Part shown: in pieces, positions 8,666-17,097 of the stretch
How the letters are laid out: each line of letters starts with the position of its first letter
How positions within the stretch are numbered: the stretch's first letter is position 1
Source of the DNA: Amycolatopsis dendrobii
GTDB taxonomy: Bacteria > Actinomycetota > Actinomycetes > Mycobacteriales > Pseudonocardiaceae
Length of the DNA stretch: 64,000 nt
Reading direction: 5' to 3'
NCBI RefSeq assembly: GCF_014145675.1
Contig: NZ_JACGZW010000012.1
Location: 186,001-250,000 of the forward strand
Made by a program: the position numbers and the translations under genes
Notes under the pieces: generated by a model
Seen by the model: only the letters and a program-made list of their open reading frames with translations
Databases searched by the model: none
What the model was told of the DNA's origin: nothing

Positions 8666-8816
8666 CTGTCATCCCCTCCGCACGGTCCCAGCACGGCACG
8701 TCGGTCAACTCGACGAGGACCGCAAGCAGTCCGCGCGCCACCACTGGCGTCAATACTGGCATCTCCGCAGGCAAGATGACCACAACGCCCTGCTCGTCGC
8801 TCCTGGAACTCGTCAT
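8655..8816 (-). CDS. 53-aa element-encoded protein between tra and int
   Basis: A small reading frame, ATG at 8816 to TGA at 8655-8657, giving 53 aa (starts MTSSRSDEQG, ends WDRAEGMTDDS). Its start overlaps the tra stop by ATGA and its end overlaps the int start by 11 bases, so it sits in the transfer operon with no spare sequence. The middle is hydrophobic (VVVILPAEMPVLTPVVARGLL). No family is recognised. The position between transfer and integrase genes allows a recombination accessory role, but that is a guess. The tight packing is the main evidence that it is real. Confidence 0.55.
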   Translation of the reverse strand: MTSSRSDEQGVVVILPAEMPVLTPVVARGLLAVLVELTDVPCWDRAEGMTDDS

Positions 8817-10900
8817 GACGCCCCCTTGACGCCGAACGAAGCCGCCTCGCGTCGCGCCTGATCGATTTCAGCTATCAGGTATCCGCGAACCTGACGAGTT
8901 CGGCCGTCGTCGCCGGTAAGGCGGTACCGCGTCGGGCGGCAGCCCAGTTCGCTCATCTGCGCCGCGAACGTCTTCGCCTCGACACCGAGCGCGGCTGTCA
9001 GCTCTGAGGTAGGGACGAACTCGCGATCGTCCGCCACGTCCTCCAGGTACTCGACCACCGCGCGCAGCGGCTCCGGCAACCGCTCCTGAACCGCGTCATC
9101 ACGGGGAGCCGCAACGATCTGCGGTGCGGCTGGCATCTCCAGTTCCGGCATCGACGCACCGGCTGCGTGCCCGGTCAGCGTGCCTTCCGCCTCGCGCAAC
9201 TCCCGACCACGGCGACAGATCGTCTGCCAATCCTCATTCGGCATGTAGTACGTCCGCACAGTCAGCGCCAGCACATCCCCGCCAGCCTGCGCGTCCCCGT
9301 CCGGCCGGAGAATCCCGACCCCCTTGTGCGACGCGAGCAACCGACTGCTGTCATACCCCCGCGTGTTCATCTGCTCGCCGAGCACGATGTTGCTGTCCCG
9401 CCAATCCATGACACGCAACGCAAACCGAGACCCCAGCACCGCCCGCAACCCGGACGGAATCGTCTTCGAGTCCGGCCGCTGCGTCGCCAACACCAGCACA
9501 ATCCCGGCCGCCGGACCCTTCTTCGCGAGCCAGGTCAACAACTCGCCGACGTACTCACCCGCCGTCAACGTCTTGCCCTCGACCTTGACCGGCGTCCGGT
9601 CCTCCAGCGGAACCTGCACCTCGTCCACGAAAATCGCCGTGATCGGCATGTCCAACGCCCGGTCCCGCGACATCGCCGGCGTGACCTTCGACTCCGGACA
9701 CGTCTCGTCGTCCAGCTCCCGCATTCGCCGGAACCGTCCCTGCACCTCGCTGACCAGCTCCACCAGCCACCCGACCAGCGCCAGCACGTGCTCCGGCTCA
9801 TCACCCGACATGAACCGATGCGCCACGCGCCCAGCCGCGTCCCAGTCCTTGCCAGCCTTGAAATCCGCCACGTAAAGCCGCGTGAACGGGTCAAGCACCA
9901 GCCCAGCCGCAGCCAACCGCGCGGCGAATGTCTTGCCCTGCCGCGGAATCGCCCCAACCAGCAACGACGTCCACACCAACGGAAGATCCACCCGCCGGTC
10001 CCGCGCATCCCTTCCGAACGGGACCGGCCGCCACGCGTCCCACCGCGCCGCGTCGAGCAACGGCGTCCTCCGCGGCGCAGATGCGTACGGATCCTCATCC
10101 GCAACCCACATCGCGACCCGGCCAGCGTGCCCGCCGTTACCGCGCACCCGCTCCACGATCAGCTGCACCTCATCGACCGCAAGCGCCGAAGCCAACGCCT
10201 CCCGGTTCTTGATCACGTCCGCGGCCTTCCGCGTGGCCGGAAGATCCACGGTGATCGCCCAGCCGTCGCCCATCCGCGTCGCGCGCTCAACCAGCCGCAG
10301 CGTCTCGTCTTTGCCGACCAGCTTCGCGTCCCGGAACGCGTCGACCAGCACCTGCGGATCCATCGTCCAGCGCAACGTCCGCGGCCCGGCGAGCACCGCT
10401 TTCCGCCCTGGACTCCCTTCGCGCCGCCTCCCGAGCGCAGCGAGCGCCACAGCCAGAGCTCCAGCAACAACCCAAAGAGCAACGATGCCGTAGACCAGGT
10501 GAGCCATCAGCGTCACCGAAGCGGCACCGGCCACAACCGCACCGGTGACCTTCCACCGGAACAACGTCAGCGCCCGGATGTCAGCGAACTTGTCCGCCAA
10601 CTTCTCCGACTGCTCCGCCGCCTCCCGGAAATCCCGGACCGTCACCCAAGCTCGCCACCACCGCGCAGCCGCGACCAGCCCACGCGCCACCGCGCCCAGA
10701 CAGCGGAACGGCGAGCGCACCACACCCGCAACGAAGTCCTTCGCCGCTTGCCGCGCCTGGTTCCGGTCCTTAAACCAAGTCGGCACCCACCGGGATCGCA
10801 GCCACCAGGACTCAAACCGCTTCCGCGGCTGGGGCAACGTGTCATCCACCAGTTCCCCGTCGAGTATCGGATCGGCCTTGACCAGCGCGTCGTCAGCCAT
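8813..10900 (-). CDS. tra: FtsK/SpoIIIE-like DNA translocase (Tra)
   Basis: A 695-aa transfer ATPase. In actinomycete elements this single FtsK-like protein forms a hexameric pump that moves double-stranded DNA between hyphae. Visible parts are two hydrophobic segments at about residues 117-157, Walker A GAIPRQGKT at 316-324, Walker B IFVDE at 423-427, an ATQRPDS sensor-like segment, and a C-terminal winged-helix-like region (about 600-680) that would bind the transfer site. The ATG at 10900 overlaps the upstream membrane-protein gene by 8 bases and follows its context; the much longer upstream frame is not supported. The stop overlaps the 53-aa gene. Assignment to conjugation rather than cell division rests on size, neighbours and location in the element. 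Confidence 0.85.
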   Translation of the reverse strand: MADDALVKADPILDGELVDDTLPQPRKRFESWWLRSRWVPTWFKDRNQARQAAKDFVAGVVRSPFRCLGAVARGLVAAARWWRAWVTVRDFREAAEQSEKLADKFADIRALTLFRWKVTGAVVAGAASVTLMAHLVYGIVALWVVAGALAVALAALGRRREGSPGRKAVLAGPRTLRWTMDPQVLVDAFRDAKLVGKDETLRLVERATRMGDGWAITVDLPATRKAADVIKNREALASALAVDEVQLIVERVRGNGGHAGRVAMWVADEDPYASAPRRTPLLDAARWDAWRPVPFGRDARDRRVDLPLVWTSLLVGAIPRQGKTFAARLAAAGLVLDPFTRLYVADFKAGKDWDAAGRVAHRFMSGDEPEHVLALVGWLVELVSEVQGRFRRMRELDDETCPESKVTPAMSRDRALDMPITAIFVDEVQVPLEDRTPVKVEGKTLTAGEYVGELLTWLAKKGPAAGIVLVLATQRPDSKTIPSGLRAVLGSRFALRVMDWRDSNIVLGEQMNTRGYDSSRLLASHKGVGILRPDGDAQAGGDVLALTVRTYYMPNEDWQTICRRGRELREAEGTLTGHAAGASMPELEMPAAPQIVAAPRDDAVQERLPEPLRAVVEYLEDVADDREFVPTSELTAALGVEAKTFAAQMSELGCRPTRYRLTGDDGRTRQVRGYLIAEIDQARREAASFGVKGAS

Positions 10901-11588
10901 TGGCCACCTCCGCGCGCAGCGTCCGAGCCAACCGCGGCGACAACCCGCGCGAACACCCGGTCTCCTGCCGAACCCACGCCGGCGTGATCTCCACACCCGG
11001 AGCCCAAGCCGCCCGCGCCTCGGCGAGATAATCCGCGAACAGCTTCCGCCGCCCGCCCTCGACCGGCCGAACAATTCGACGCTCACCAGCAGCCACCAGC
11101 ACGGCGTCGGTCAGCTTGTCCCGAAGATCCGTGACCGCCTCCACCGCCACGAACACCACCAGCGGCGGAACGGAATGCAACACGATCGCCGCAGCCTCAC
11201 CGGCCATGAACGACGTCCAGGTGTTCATGACATACGTCGCCGCGAGCGTGAACCACTTCGCCCGCCGCACCCACGGCCCAGTCCTAACCTGGTACCGCGC
11301 CGTCACCTGCTCCGCCCGAAGAATCGCCAGCAGCACCAACGAAACCGTCGGATCCAGCACCCACGCCGCCAGCCACGGCAACGACCACACCGCCGTATCA
11401 GTCGACGCGAAGGTCTGCACGTTCGTCATCGTGAAGCCCAGCCCGAGCACGATCCCGGACCACGCCATCCAGTCGACCTGCCTCCGCACCCGCTCAATCC
11501 GCAGCGCTACAACGTCCGGATCCGTCTGATACGCCCGCACTTCCGCAGCCTCGGCCGCGTCCTGCGCAAGCTTCTGCGCCCTGCTCAT
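10893..11588 (-). CDS. DUF2637-like membrane protein of the transfer operon
   Basis: A 231-aa protein starting MSRAQKLAQDAAEAAEV, with an N-terminal charged helix, then hydrophobic segments in the WSGIVLGLGFTMTNVQTFAS and LAAWVLDPTVSLVLLAIL regions, and a further segment near WTSFMAGEAAAIVLH. This resembles the DUF2637 proteins found beside tra genes in actinomycete plasmids and integrative elements, where Spd-type membrane proteins help plasmid spread. The C-terminal 70 residues are soluble and end with a possible helix-turn-helix-like stretch (TPAWVRQETGCSRGLSPRLA). It overlaps both neighbours, in an ATGA junction at 11585-11588 and an 8-base overlap with tra. Exact function is unknown. Confidence 0.7.
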   Translation of the reverse strand: MSRAQKLAQDAAEAAEVRAYQTDPDVVALRIERVRRQVDWMAWSGIVLGLGFTMTNVQTFASTDTAVWSLPWLAAWVLDPTVSLVLLAILRAEQVTARYQVRTGPWVRRAKWFTLAATYVMNTWTSFMAGEAAAIVLHSVPPLVVFVAVEAVTDLRDKLTDAVLVAAGERRIVRPVEGGRRKLFADYLAEARAAWAPGVEITPAWVRQETGCSRGLSPRLARTLRAEVANG

Positions 11589-11914
11589 CGCCGACCACCC
11601 CGCTTCGAGGTGTCGACTGTCGTCACGGTCAGCGCCCGGGTCAGCGCATGCGCCGCGAACAGCGCAGGCAGCCCCAACACCGCCAGCAAGACCCACGTCC
11701 CGCCCTGGTGAGCGATCACCACCCACTGAACCGCCACGATCAGCGCCGCGTTGAACACGACCCGCCCGGCCAACGACACCAGTCGCGCCCCAGACCGCGC
11801 CTTCTCCGCAGCCGCCTTCGCCCGGCGCGCACCCGCACGCCACACCCAAAACAGCACCAGCAGCACGCCGACTCCGGCCACGAGCTGCGTCGGCGTCACG
11901 GTCAGCCCGTTCAT
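11585..11914 (-). CDS. Small membrane protein of the transfer operon
   Basis: A 109-aa protein (MNGLTVTPTQLVAGVGV...) with two to three predicted membrane segments: residues about 9-24, 50-70 and 72-90. The basic segment RAGARRAKAAAEKARSGARL lies between the first two. The ATG at 11914 overlaps the WhiB stop and the stop overlaps the next ATG, so translation is coupled through the operon. Size and position match Spd-type spread proteins of conjugative actinomycete elements. No catalytic motif is visible. Confidence 0.65.
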   Translation of the reverse strand: MNGLTVTPTQLVAGVGVLLVLFWVWRAGARRAKAAAEKARSGARLVSLAGRVVFNAALIVAVQWVVIAHQGGTWVLLAVLGLPALFAAHALTRALTVTTVDTSKRGGRR

Positions 11915-12237
11915 CGCGCACCCCCGGCCCGCTCGCCGCGGCGCAGCCAGTGCGGGTACAACGCCTGCCGGTCGTCGTCCGTCATCCCGCCCCAGACGCC
12001 AACCGTCGCGGCCCCGGCCGTCCGCAACTCCAGTTCGAGGCACATGTCCCGGACCGGACACCCGCCGCACATCCGGGCGGCGAGTTCCGCGTCCGACGAC
12101 GCGGGCGGCGGGTCACCGTCCGGTGGCCACATACAGAGTCCGTCCCTGGTCACGACGTCGTAGAGCACATCGGACGGCACCCAACGGAGCGCGTCGAGCC
12201 GCCATGCAATCCCGATCAAGGTGAGTTCGTCCATCAC
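11911..12237 (-). CDS. WhiB-family iron-sulfur regulator
   Basis: A 108-aa WhiB-like protein. The four cluster cysteines are C35, C57, C60 and C66 in the pattern C-x21-C-x2-C-x5-C, and the conserved GVWGGM turn is at about 80-85, followed by a basic tail (HWLRRGERAGGAR) that would bind DNA. WhiB proteins hold a [4Fe-4S] cluster and usually act with the sigma-70-like factor. The start is GTG at 12237 within GTGA, or the adjacent ATG at 12234. It lies at the head of the transfer operon and probably regulates element genes. An element-borne WhiB is known from other actinomycete mobile elements. Confidence 0.85.
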   Translation of the reverse strand: MMDELTLIGIAWRLDALRWVPSDVLYDVVTRDGLCMWPPDGDPPPASSDAELAARMCGGCPVRDMCLELELRTAGAATVGVWGGMTDDDRQALYPHWLRRGERAGGAR

Positions 12238-12410
12238 GCCGCACCTCCGCGGAGGACGCGCGCCAGCTCAGTCGACGGGATCCGCAGACCTTCCCGGCGT
12301 CGCACCGCCCGCAGCTGGTGAGTCCGGATGGCCCGGCTGACGGCACCCCGCGAGACTCCGAGCAGTCGCGCAGCTTCGTCCGGCGTGTGAAAAGTGACAT
12401 TCGAGTTCAT
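12234..12410 (-). CDS. Small helix-turn-helix protein, excisionase-like
   Basis: A 58-aa protein starting MNSNVTFHTPDEAARLLG. The TPDEAARLLGVSRGAVSRAI segment followed by RREGLRIPSTELARVL matches the winged-helix excisionase/MerR-like DNA-binding fold used by element Xis proteins. The ATG at 12410 gives a complete domain; in-frame codons upstream add an unlikely N-terminus. No clear ribosome site is visible. It is the first gene of the leftward operon and is divergent from the XRE gene at 12568, with two TGATTTCA repeats just upstream. It is either the recombination directionality factor or a repressor. Confidence 0.7.
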   Translation of the reverse strand: MNSNVTFHTPDEAARLLGVSRGAVSRAIRTHQLRAVRRREGLRIPSTELARVLRGGAA

Positions 12411-12428
12411 AAGAAAAGGCCAATCTGA

Positions 12429-12456
12429 TGATTTCAAGACTATATTGTTGATTTCA
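12429..12456. promoter_or_regulatory. Paired TGATTTCA repeats in the divergent control region
   Basis: TGATTTCA occurs at 12429-12436 and 12449-12456, exactly 20 bp apart, between the leftward transfer operon and the rightward XRE gene. A third copy is at 16521-16528 upstream of the second HTH-Nudix-like gene, and TGATTTCC at 12978-12985 lies upstream of the first. Same-face spacing suggests an operator for one of the element's HTH regulators. Confidence 0.5.
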
Positions 12457-12567
12457 GCTGCCCGAAGGGCATAGATATCCGACGCGCCGCGGCACACCCG
12501 CTACGCGGCGCGAGAAAAGCGCAATGACGCGCTAATCTCGGCGCTGAGGCGGAGCGCGGAGGAATAG

Positions 12568-12948
12568 GTGTCGGAGGATTGGGCGGCGGTCGCGAAGGCG
12601 ATCGACATGCGCGTGCACGAACTCGGCTGGCGACAGCGCGAACTGGCCGAGCGATCGCACGTGTCGCAAGCGATCGTGCGCGAGCTGCAGCACCACACGG
12701 TCGAGCGCCGACGGAGCGCGCGCACGCTCGAAGCACTGTCGACCACGCTCGGCTGGCACCCGCAACATCTGCAGGCCGTGCTGCAGAACCGCACGCCGCC
12801 GCACCCCGACGAGCCAGCCGACGACGGCGGCGAACTCTCGACTCGCCTCGACGCGCTCGAACAGCGCCTGGACGAGATCTTCGACCGGCTGGACGACGTC
12901 CAGACCAGCCTGGCGACCGTCGTCGACCACGTGCAGAAGAAGCGCTGA
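12568..12948 (+). CDS. XRE-type HTH protein with C-terminal coiled coil
   Basis: A 126-aa protein starting at GTG 12568 behind GGAGGAATAG. Residues about 5-60 form a helix-turn-helix of the XRE/lambda-repressor type (LGWRQRELAERSHVSQAIVRELQ). After an acidic proline-rich linker, residues 88-124 form heptads (LSTRLDALEQRLDEIFDRLDD) of a probable dimerising coiled coil, ending KKR. It is divergent from the transfer operon and is the likely master repressor of the element. No catalytic domain is visible. Confidence 0.7.
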   Translation: MSEDWAAVAKAIDMRVHELGWRQRELAERSHVSQAIVRELQHHTVERRRSARTLEALSTTLGWHPQHLQAVLQNRTPPHPDEPADDGGELSTRLDALEQRLDEIFDRLDDVQTSLATVVDHVQKKR

Positions 12949-12977
12949 CGGCTTGCGCTTCGGGCTGATGAACCAGG

Positions 12978-12985
12978 TGATTTCC
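12978..12985 (+). promoter_or_regulatory. TGATTTCC, variant of the element operator repeat
   Basis: A one-mismatch copy of the TGATTTCA repeat, 90 bases before the start of the HTH-Nudix-like gene at 13075. It is listed because all four copies noted in the element's intergenic DNA lie near regulator genes. Confidence 0.3.
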
Positions 12986-13074
12986 ATAACCCGAATTCAA
13001 GGCCGAAACGGCGACCGTTCCCATGCATCGCCAGCGCATGAGCAGTGCACGACTAATGCAGCTTCGAATTCGGA

Positions 13075-14631
13075 ATGCGCGCGCCGATGAATCCGGCCGA
13101 CGAATGGACGGGCCGCACCGCATCAGCGCTGCAAGCCGCTCTCCGAATGAGCAACGAGGGTTTCGCCGCGCACCTAGGCATCGGCGTCCGCACGGTCGCG
13201 TCCTGGCACCAAAAGCCGGACCTGCGCCCGCGGTCGGAGATGCAACAGGTGCTCGACCGCGCGTACGAGCAAGTCGGCGATGCCGAGCGCGCCCGCTTCG
13301 CCGAGCTGACCGGTACTGCTCCGGCCGAGGCACCCGGAGATCCGCGCCTGGACGACGACCCGAACATCGCGTCCGCGCTCGAATGGATCGACCAGCACGC
13401 GCACTGGTCTCCTGGAACCGCCCGACGCGCAGTCGCCGCCAAAGCCGCGCAACTGGACACTCAAGCCCTGCGCGACCGCAGCACGCGCCGGAGCTGGGTC
13501 ACCCAACGCGACACCGCCGACGCGCTTGCGGCCTACTACGGCAGCCGAACCGGCGAACACGGCCTGTACACCGCTCGAGTCGGCACCGAACTCGTGAACA
13601 CCAGCGTCCTGACCTGCGCGAACTGGCTGGATCTCGACTGCGAGCTACGCCCCGCATCAGACCGATTCAGAGTCGCCACCGCGCAGCCCGAGGCAGACCT
13701 GGCCCTCGACGATCGCGCCGCAACCGCAGCAGTTCACCGGCTCGCCGAGTCGCTGGCCATGAACACTCGCCTCGTGAACAGCCCGCTTTACCGCGCGCTT
13801 GCCCTGGACATCGCCGAACACCAGCTCGCCGGCTCGTTTGGCACCACGCACTTCGTCCACTACGCCCTGACACTGGACCTGCTGGAGGGCGAACTGGTCG
13901 ACGCCATCATCGCCGGCGGACCGCTCAAGCTCCCTTTGCGGGACCGCTACCTCCCCAACCTGGCGTCAGTCCTCGACGTCGGAACCCGGCTCTGCGCCGG
14001 CGGCGCACTAGCCCTCACCGCCATTGCCCGCCCCGCGGACCCGTTCCGAGGAGAAGCCGACTACGTCCTGCTAGTCCAAGAACGCTCGGGCAACGTCCTC
14101 AACGCCGCCCGCCGCCTGGCCGTCATCCCGAAGGGCTTCCATCAGCCCCTCACCGACGTACGCCGCGACGCGCAGATCGGCGCAACGCTCCGGCGCGAGA
14201 TGGAAGAGGAACTGTTCGGCCGCCCCGACATCGACAACACCGTCACCGACTCGCTGACCGCGGACCCGATGCACCCGACGCTCATGTCGGAGCCGATGCG
14301 CTGGCTCATGCAAAAACCCGGCCGCCTCCGCATGGAGACGACCGGGTTCGGGCTGAACTTGGTGAGCGGCAACTTCGAGTTCGCCAGCCTCATCGTCATC
14401 GAAGACGAAGAATTCTGGAACCAGTACGGCGGAGTCGTCGCCGCGAACTGGGAATCCTCGACGCTGCGCCAGTATTCGACCACCGACATCGAGCTTCTGA
14501 CCGAATTGCTGACTGATGTAGCGTGGAGCAACGAAGGATTGTTCGCCATGACGCAAGGGCTTCGACGCCTTGCGGAAATCGGCGGAGACCGGGTGCGCCT
14601 GCCAACGATCGAGTGGGAGATCAGCGAGTGA
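13075..14631 (+). CDS. HTH protein fused to a Nudix-like domain (copy A)
   Basis: A 518-aa protein. Residues about 10-60 are an XRE-like HTH (MSNEGFAAHLGIGVRTVASW). A central region of about 300 aa is unrecognised. From about 345 to 450 there is a Nudix-like segment: AVIPKGFHQPL, then RREMEEELFG at 373-382, which matches the Nudix box R-E-U-x-E-E-x-G-U except that Phe replaces the usual Gly. FGLNLVSGNFEFASLIV follows. The start is ATG 13075; ATG 13087 is an alternative. Its stop overlaps the cupin start in GTGA. A paralogue with a different HTH lies convergently at 14967-16394. A nucleotide-derivative-sensing regulator is possible, but the altered box may mean binding without hydrolysis. Confidence 0.6.
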   Translation: MRAPMNPADEWTGRTASALQAALRMSNEGFAAHLGIGVRTVASWHQKPDLRPRSEMQQVLDRAYEQVGDAERARFAELTGTAPAEAPGDPRLDDDPNIASALEWIDQHAHWSPGTARRAVAAKAAQLDTQALRDRSTRRSWVTQRDTADALAAYYGSRTGEHGLYTARVGTELVNTSVLTCANWLDLDCELRPASDRFRVATAQPEADLALDDRAATAAVHRLAESLAMNTRLVNSPLYRALALDIAEHQLAGSFGTTHFVHYALTLDLLEGELVDAIIAGGPLKLPLRDRYLPNLASVLDVGTRLCAGGALALTAIARPADPFRGEADYVLLVQERSGNVLNAARRLAVIPKGFHQPLTDVRRDAQIGATLRREMEEELFGRPDIDNTVTDSLTADPMHPTLMSEPMRWLMQKPGRLRMETTGFGLNLVSGNFEFASLIVIEDEEFWNQYGGVVAANWESSTLRQYSTTDIELLTELLTDVAWSNEGLFAMTQGLRRLAEIGGDRVRLPTIEWEISE

Positions 14632-14978
14632 CCGAGGGCTGGACCAGCGGCAACGCCAACGAAGACGCCGCAGGCAACCGCGGCTGGCTGGTCGGCCACT
14701 TCCTCGACCCCTCGCACGGAGTTCGAGCGACGAACGACGTGGAAGTCAAGTGGGCCAACCACCCCGCAGGAGACAAGCGTCCCGAGTGGACGGCCGACGA
14801 CCAGCGCACCACGCTCGTCATGCTCATCTCCGGTGAGTTCCGCATCGATGTCACCGGCGGCACGAAAACCATGTCACGCCAAGGCGATTACGTCATGTGG
14901 GGTCCCGGAATCGACCACTCTTGGGAAGCGCTCGCCGACTCCGTCGTGCTGACCGTCCGGTGGCCGTCAGCAACGTAG
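14628..14978 (+). CDS. Cupin-like protein coupled to HTH-Nudix copy A
   Basis: A 116-aa protein starting at GTG 14628 (GTGA overlap with the preceding stop). The pattern is a single small beta-barrel: GWLVGHFLDP, VKWANHPAGDKRPEW, TTLVMLISGEFRID, then QGDYVMWGPGIDHSWEA with a conserved His before the final strand VVLTVRW. This fits a cupin sensor or binding protein. It is translationally coupled to copy A and its last 12 bases overlap the 3' end of copy B on the other strand. Its role with the regulator is unknown; binding of a small ligand is the likeliest use. Confidence 0.65.
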   Translation: MTEGWTSGNANEDAAGNRGWLVGHFLDPSHGVRATNDVEVKWANHPAGDKRPEWTADDQRTTLVMLISGEFRIDVTGGTKTMSRQGDYVMWGPGIDHSWEALADSVVLTVRWPSAT

Positions 14979-16394
14979 GTCAATCGGCGGCAGCGACACC
15001 CGCGCACCGCCGATCTCCGACAACCGGCGCAGGCCGAGCAAGAACGCGAACAGGCCCTCGTTCGTCCACTTCTCGTCGGTGATCAGCTCGCCGACCAGCT
15101 CACGGTCGAGCGACGAGTACTGCCGCAGGCCGGAAACCTCCCAGTTCGCCTCGACCACTCCGCCGAACCGCGGCCAGAACTCCTCGTCCTCGATCACGAC
15201 AAGCGCCGCGAACTCATAGTTGCCACTGACCAGGTTGAACCCGAACCCCGTGCACTCCATCCGCATCCGGTCCGGCTCTGCCATTAGCCATCGCATCGGT
15301 TCCGACAGCCGCGCCGGATGCATCGGGTCGGCCGCGCGCTGCACCTCCGTCGTGGTGTCGACGTCATCCCGGCCGAACAGCTCTTCCTCCAGCTCACGCC
15401 GGAGGGTCGCACCGATCCGCGCGTCGCCGCGCTGGTCCGCTAGCGGCCCGTGGAACCCCTTCGGGATCACGGCGAGCCGACCTGACCCGTTGACCACATG
15501 GCCGGATCGTTCTTGCACGAGCAGGAGATAGTCGGCTTCGCCGCGGGCGGGATCCGCCGACCGCGCGATCGCCGTTAGTGCCAGCACGCCACCAGCGCAA
15601 AGGCGGTTGCGCACGTCGAGAACGCTCGGGAGATCCGGCAGCAGCTCGCTCCGCAGCCGCGTCTCACCAACCGTCAACTCCCGTTCGAGCAGGTCAGGCC
15701 CCAGCGCGTACTCCGTGAACGATGTGGTGCCGACCGTTCCGCCCACCTGGCCAGCGCGCACGTCAACGTCGAGCAGCCGATAGAGCGGTCGGTCGGCAAT
15801 CCGAACGCCCGCCTTCGCGGCCTCCGCTAGGCGGGATACAGCGACATCCGGCACCGCACGTCGCACCGCAGCAGCGGCATGCACGTCGAGCATGAGCGCG
15901 TCCCCAGCGACGTCCAACGAGCAGCGGAGATCAGTCCAGCCCTGCCTGGTCAGCACACTCGTAGCGACCACCTCGCCATCGACCTCGGCAGCGAAACAGC
16001 AGTGCTCGCCGTGCAGCGTGCCGTAATACCGCTGGAGTACCTCGGCTTCCGTCGACCGACGACCGGACAGGTCCTCGCGGCCCGATTTTGGCCGCGCCGC
16101 TCGCCGAGCAGTTCCCGCAGCCCACCCCGCCGACCGGTCCAGCCAGGCAAACGCCGACGTAAGCGCGGACCCGTCCGCCTCGGACGAGCCTTCGCCGAAG
16201 AACGCCCGCACGTCCGCGACCGGTCGCCCAAGCACTCGTCCCAGCTCGGGCCACTGGTGAGGCAACGGACGATGCCCGCCGGATTCCCAGCGCGCGACGG
16301 TCGTCCGGTCAACACCAAGCACTGCGGCAAGCGTCTCTTGGGTGTGGCCAGCGTCCTCGCGAGCCAAAATCAGCGCTTCCCGCCGCTTGCTCAT
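14967..16394 (-). CDS. HTH protein fused to a Nudix-like domain (copy B)
   Basis: A 475-aa paralogue of the 518-aa protein. Residues about 5-55 are a canonical XRE HTH (AGHTQETLAAVLGVDRTTVARWES), unlike copy A's. From about residue 90 on it aligns throughout with copy A: LCAGG-LALTAIARSADPARGEADYLLLVQERSG, AVIPKGFHGPL, RRELEEELFG in the Nudix-box position, and FGFNLVSGNYEFAALVV. The box again has Phe in place of the consensus Gly. It converges on the cupin gene with a 12-base overlap. Two full paralogues with different DNA-binding ends in opposite orientation suggest a regulatory pair responding to one ligand or to related ligands. Confidence 0.6.
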   Translation of the reverse strand: MSKRREALILAREDAGHTQETLAAVLGVDRTTVARWESGGHRPLPHQWPELGRVLGRPVADVRAFFGEGSSEADGSALTSAFAWLDRSAGWAAGTARRAARPKSGREDLSGRRSTEAEVLQRYYGTLHGEHCCFAAEVDGEVVATSVLTRQGWTDLRCSLDVAGDALMLDVHAAAAVRRAVPDVAVSRLAEAAKAGVRIADRPLYRLLDVDVRAGQVGGTVGTTSFTEYALGPDLLERELTVGETRLRSELLPDLPSVLDVRNRLCAGGVLALTAIARSADPARGEADYLLLVQERSGHVVNGSGRLAVIPKGFHGPLADQRGDARIGATLRRELEEELFGRDDVDTTTEVQRAADPMHPARLSEPMRWLMAEPDRMRMECTGFGFNLVSGNYEFAALVVIEDEEFWPRFGGVVEANWEVSGLRQYSSLDRELVGELITDEKWTNEGLFAFLLGLRRLSEIGGARVSLPPIDLRC

Positions 16395-16520
16395 CGGTCT
16401 GCCTCACCCCTTCCGACGAGTCAAGTCGGACGATAGCAAATGCAGACACAGGTCAGCGGCGCAAGTGCCACAGCCTTGCCACAGGCGTGCCGTGGTCTCG
16501 CATCGGTCGGTCGCCTTGAA

Positions 16521-16528
16521 TGATTTCA
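16521..16528. promoter_or_regulatory. TGATTTCA repeat upstream of HTH-Nudix copy B
   Basis: The third exact copy of the element repeat, about 127 bases upstream of the copy B start in the 389-base gap 16395-16783. Apart from this, the gap shows no gene or convincing promoter. Confidence 0.4.
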
Positions 16529-16783
16529 ACAGATCACGTTCAGCTTAGGACAGGTGCGATGCCCAACCCCACAGAACCGGTGTGACACCACCCGCAGCAG
16601 CCGCTAACGGCCCGAACTGGCCGTCTCGGAGCGTTCAGCGTGCGTCGCCACGGGACACGTCACAGCCGTCACAACCGAGCTTCGCCCAGCTCAAAGCCAC
16701 TTTCGTCGTGTCACGCCGCCCCATGCCTCCCTGGCACATCGCGACAGCTCCGAGACACCTCGACCACCTGTACGGAGACCCTC

Positions 16784-17056
16784 ATGCAAGCACTCATCTT
16801 CATCGACCTCGACCACGTGCACCCAGTCGTGGACGGCGTATGGCACCGCGCCCTCCTCGACTCCGTCCCGGACCCCGGCGACGACATCACCATGCTCTGC
16901 GGCCTCACCGCGCCAGCCGGCTTCCGACCGCGCGACGGCCGCCACCCCAACGGTGCCCTGGTCACGTGCGTCTACTGCGACTACCAGTACCGCAACGCCC
17001 ACGGCATCCCGATCCCATCCAGCCATCCCGCATTGCTGCGGTCGCGCCGCAACTGA
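16784..17056 (+). CDS. Small protein with CxxC pair
   Basis: A 90-aa protein (MQALIFIDLDHVHPVVDGVW...) starting at ATG 16784 with CGGAG 7 bases upstream. The notable residues are a single Cys in MLCGL and a CVYCD pair about 36 residues later, a possible metal site. Short proteins of this look are common next to XRE regulators in actinomycete mobile DNA. The next gene, an XRE regulator, starts 41 bases downstream and may be in the same transcript. Function is unknown. Confidence 0.5.
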   Translation: MQALIFIDLDHVHPVVDGVWHRALLDSVPDPGDDITMLCGLTAPAGFRPRDGRHPNGALVTCVYCDYQYRNAHGIPIPSSHPALLRSRRN

Positions 17057-17097
17057 CACTTCGAACTACTAGCAGCCAGAAACGAAGCAGAACGGCC

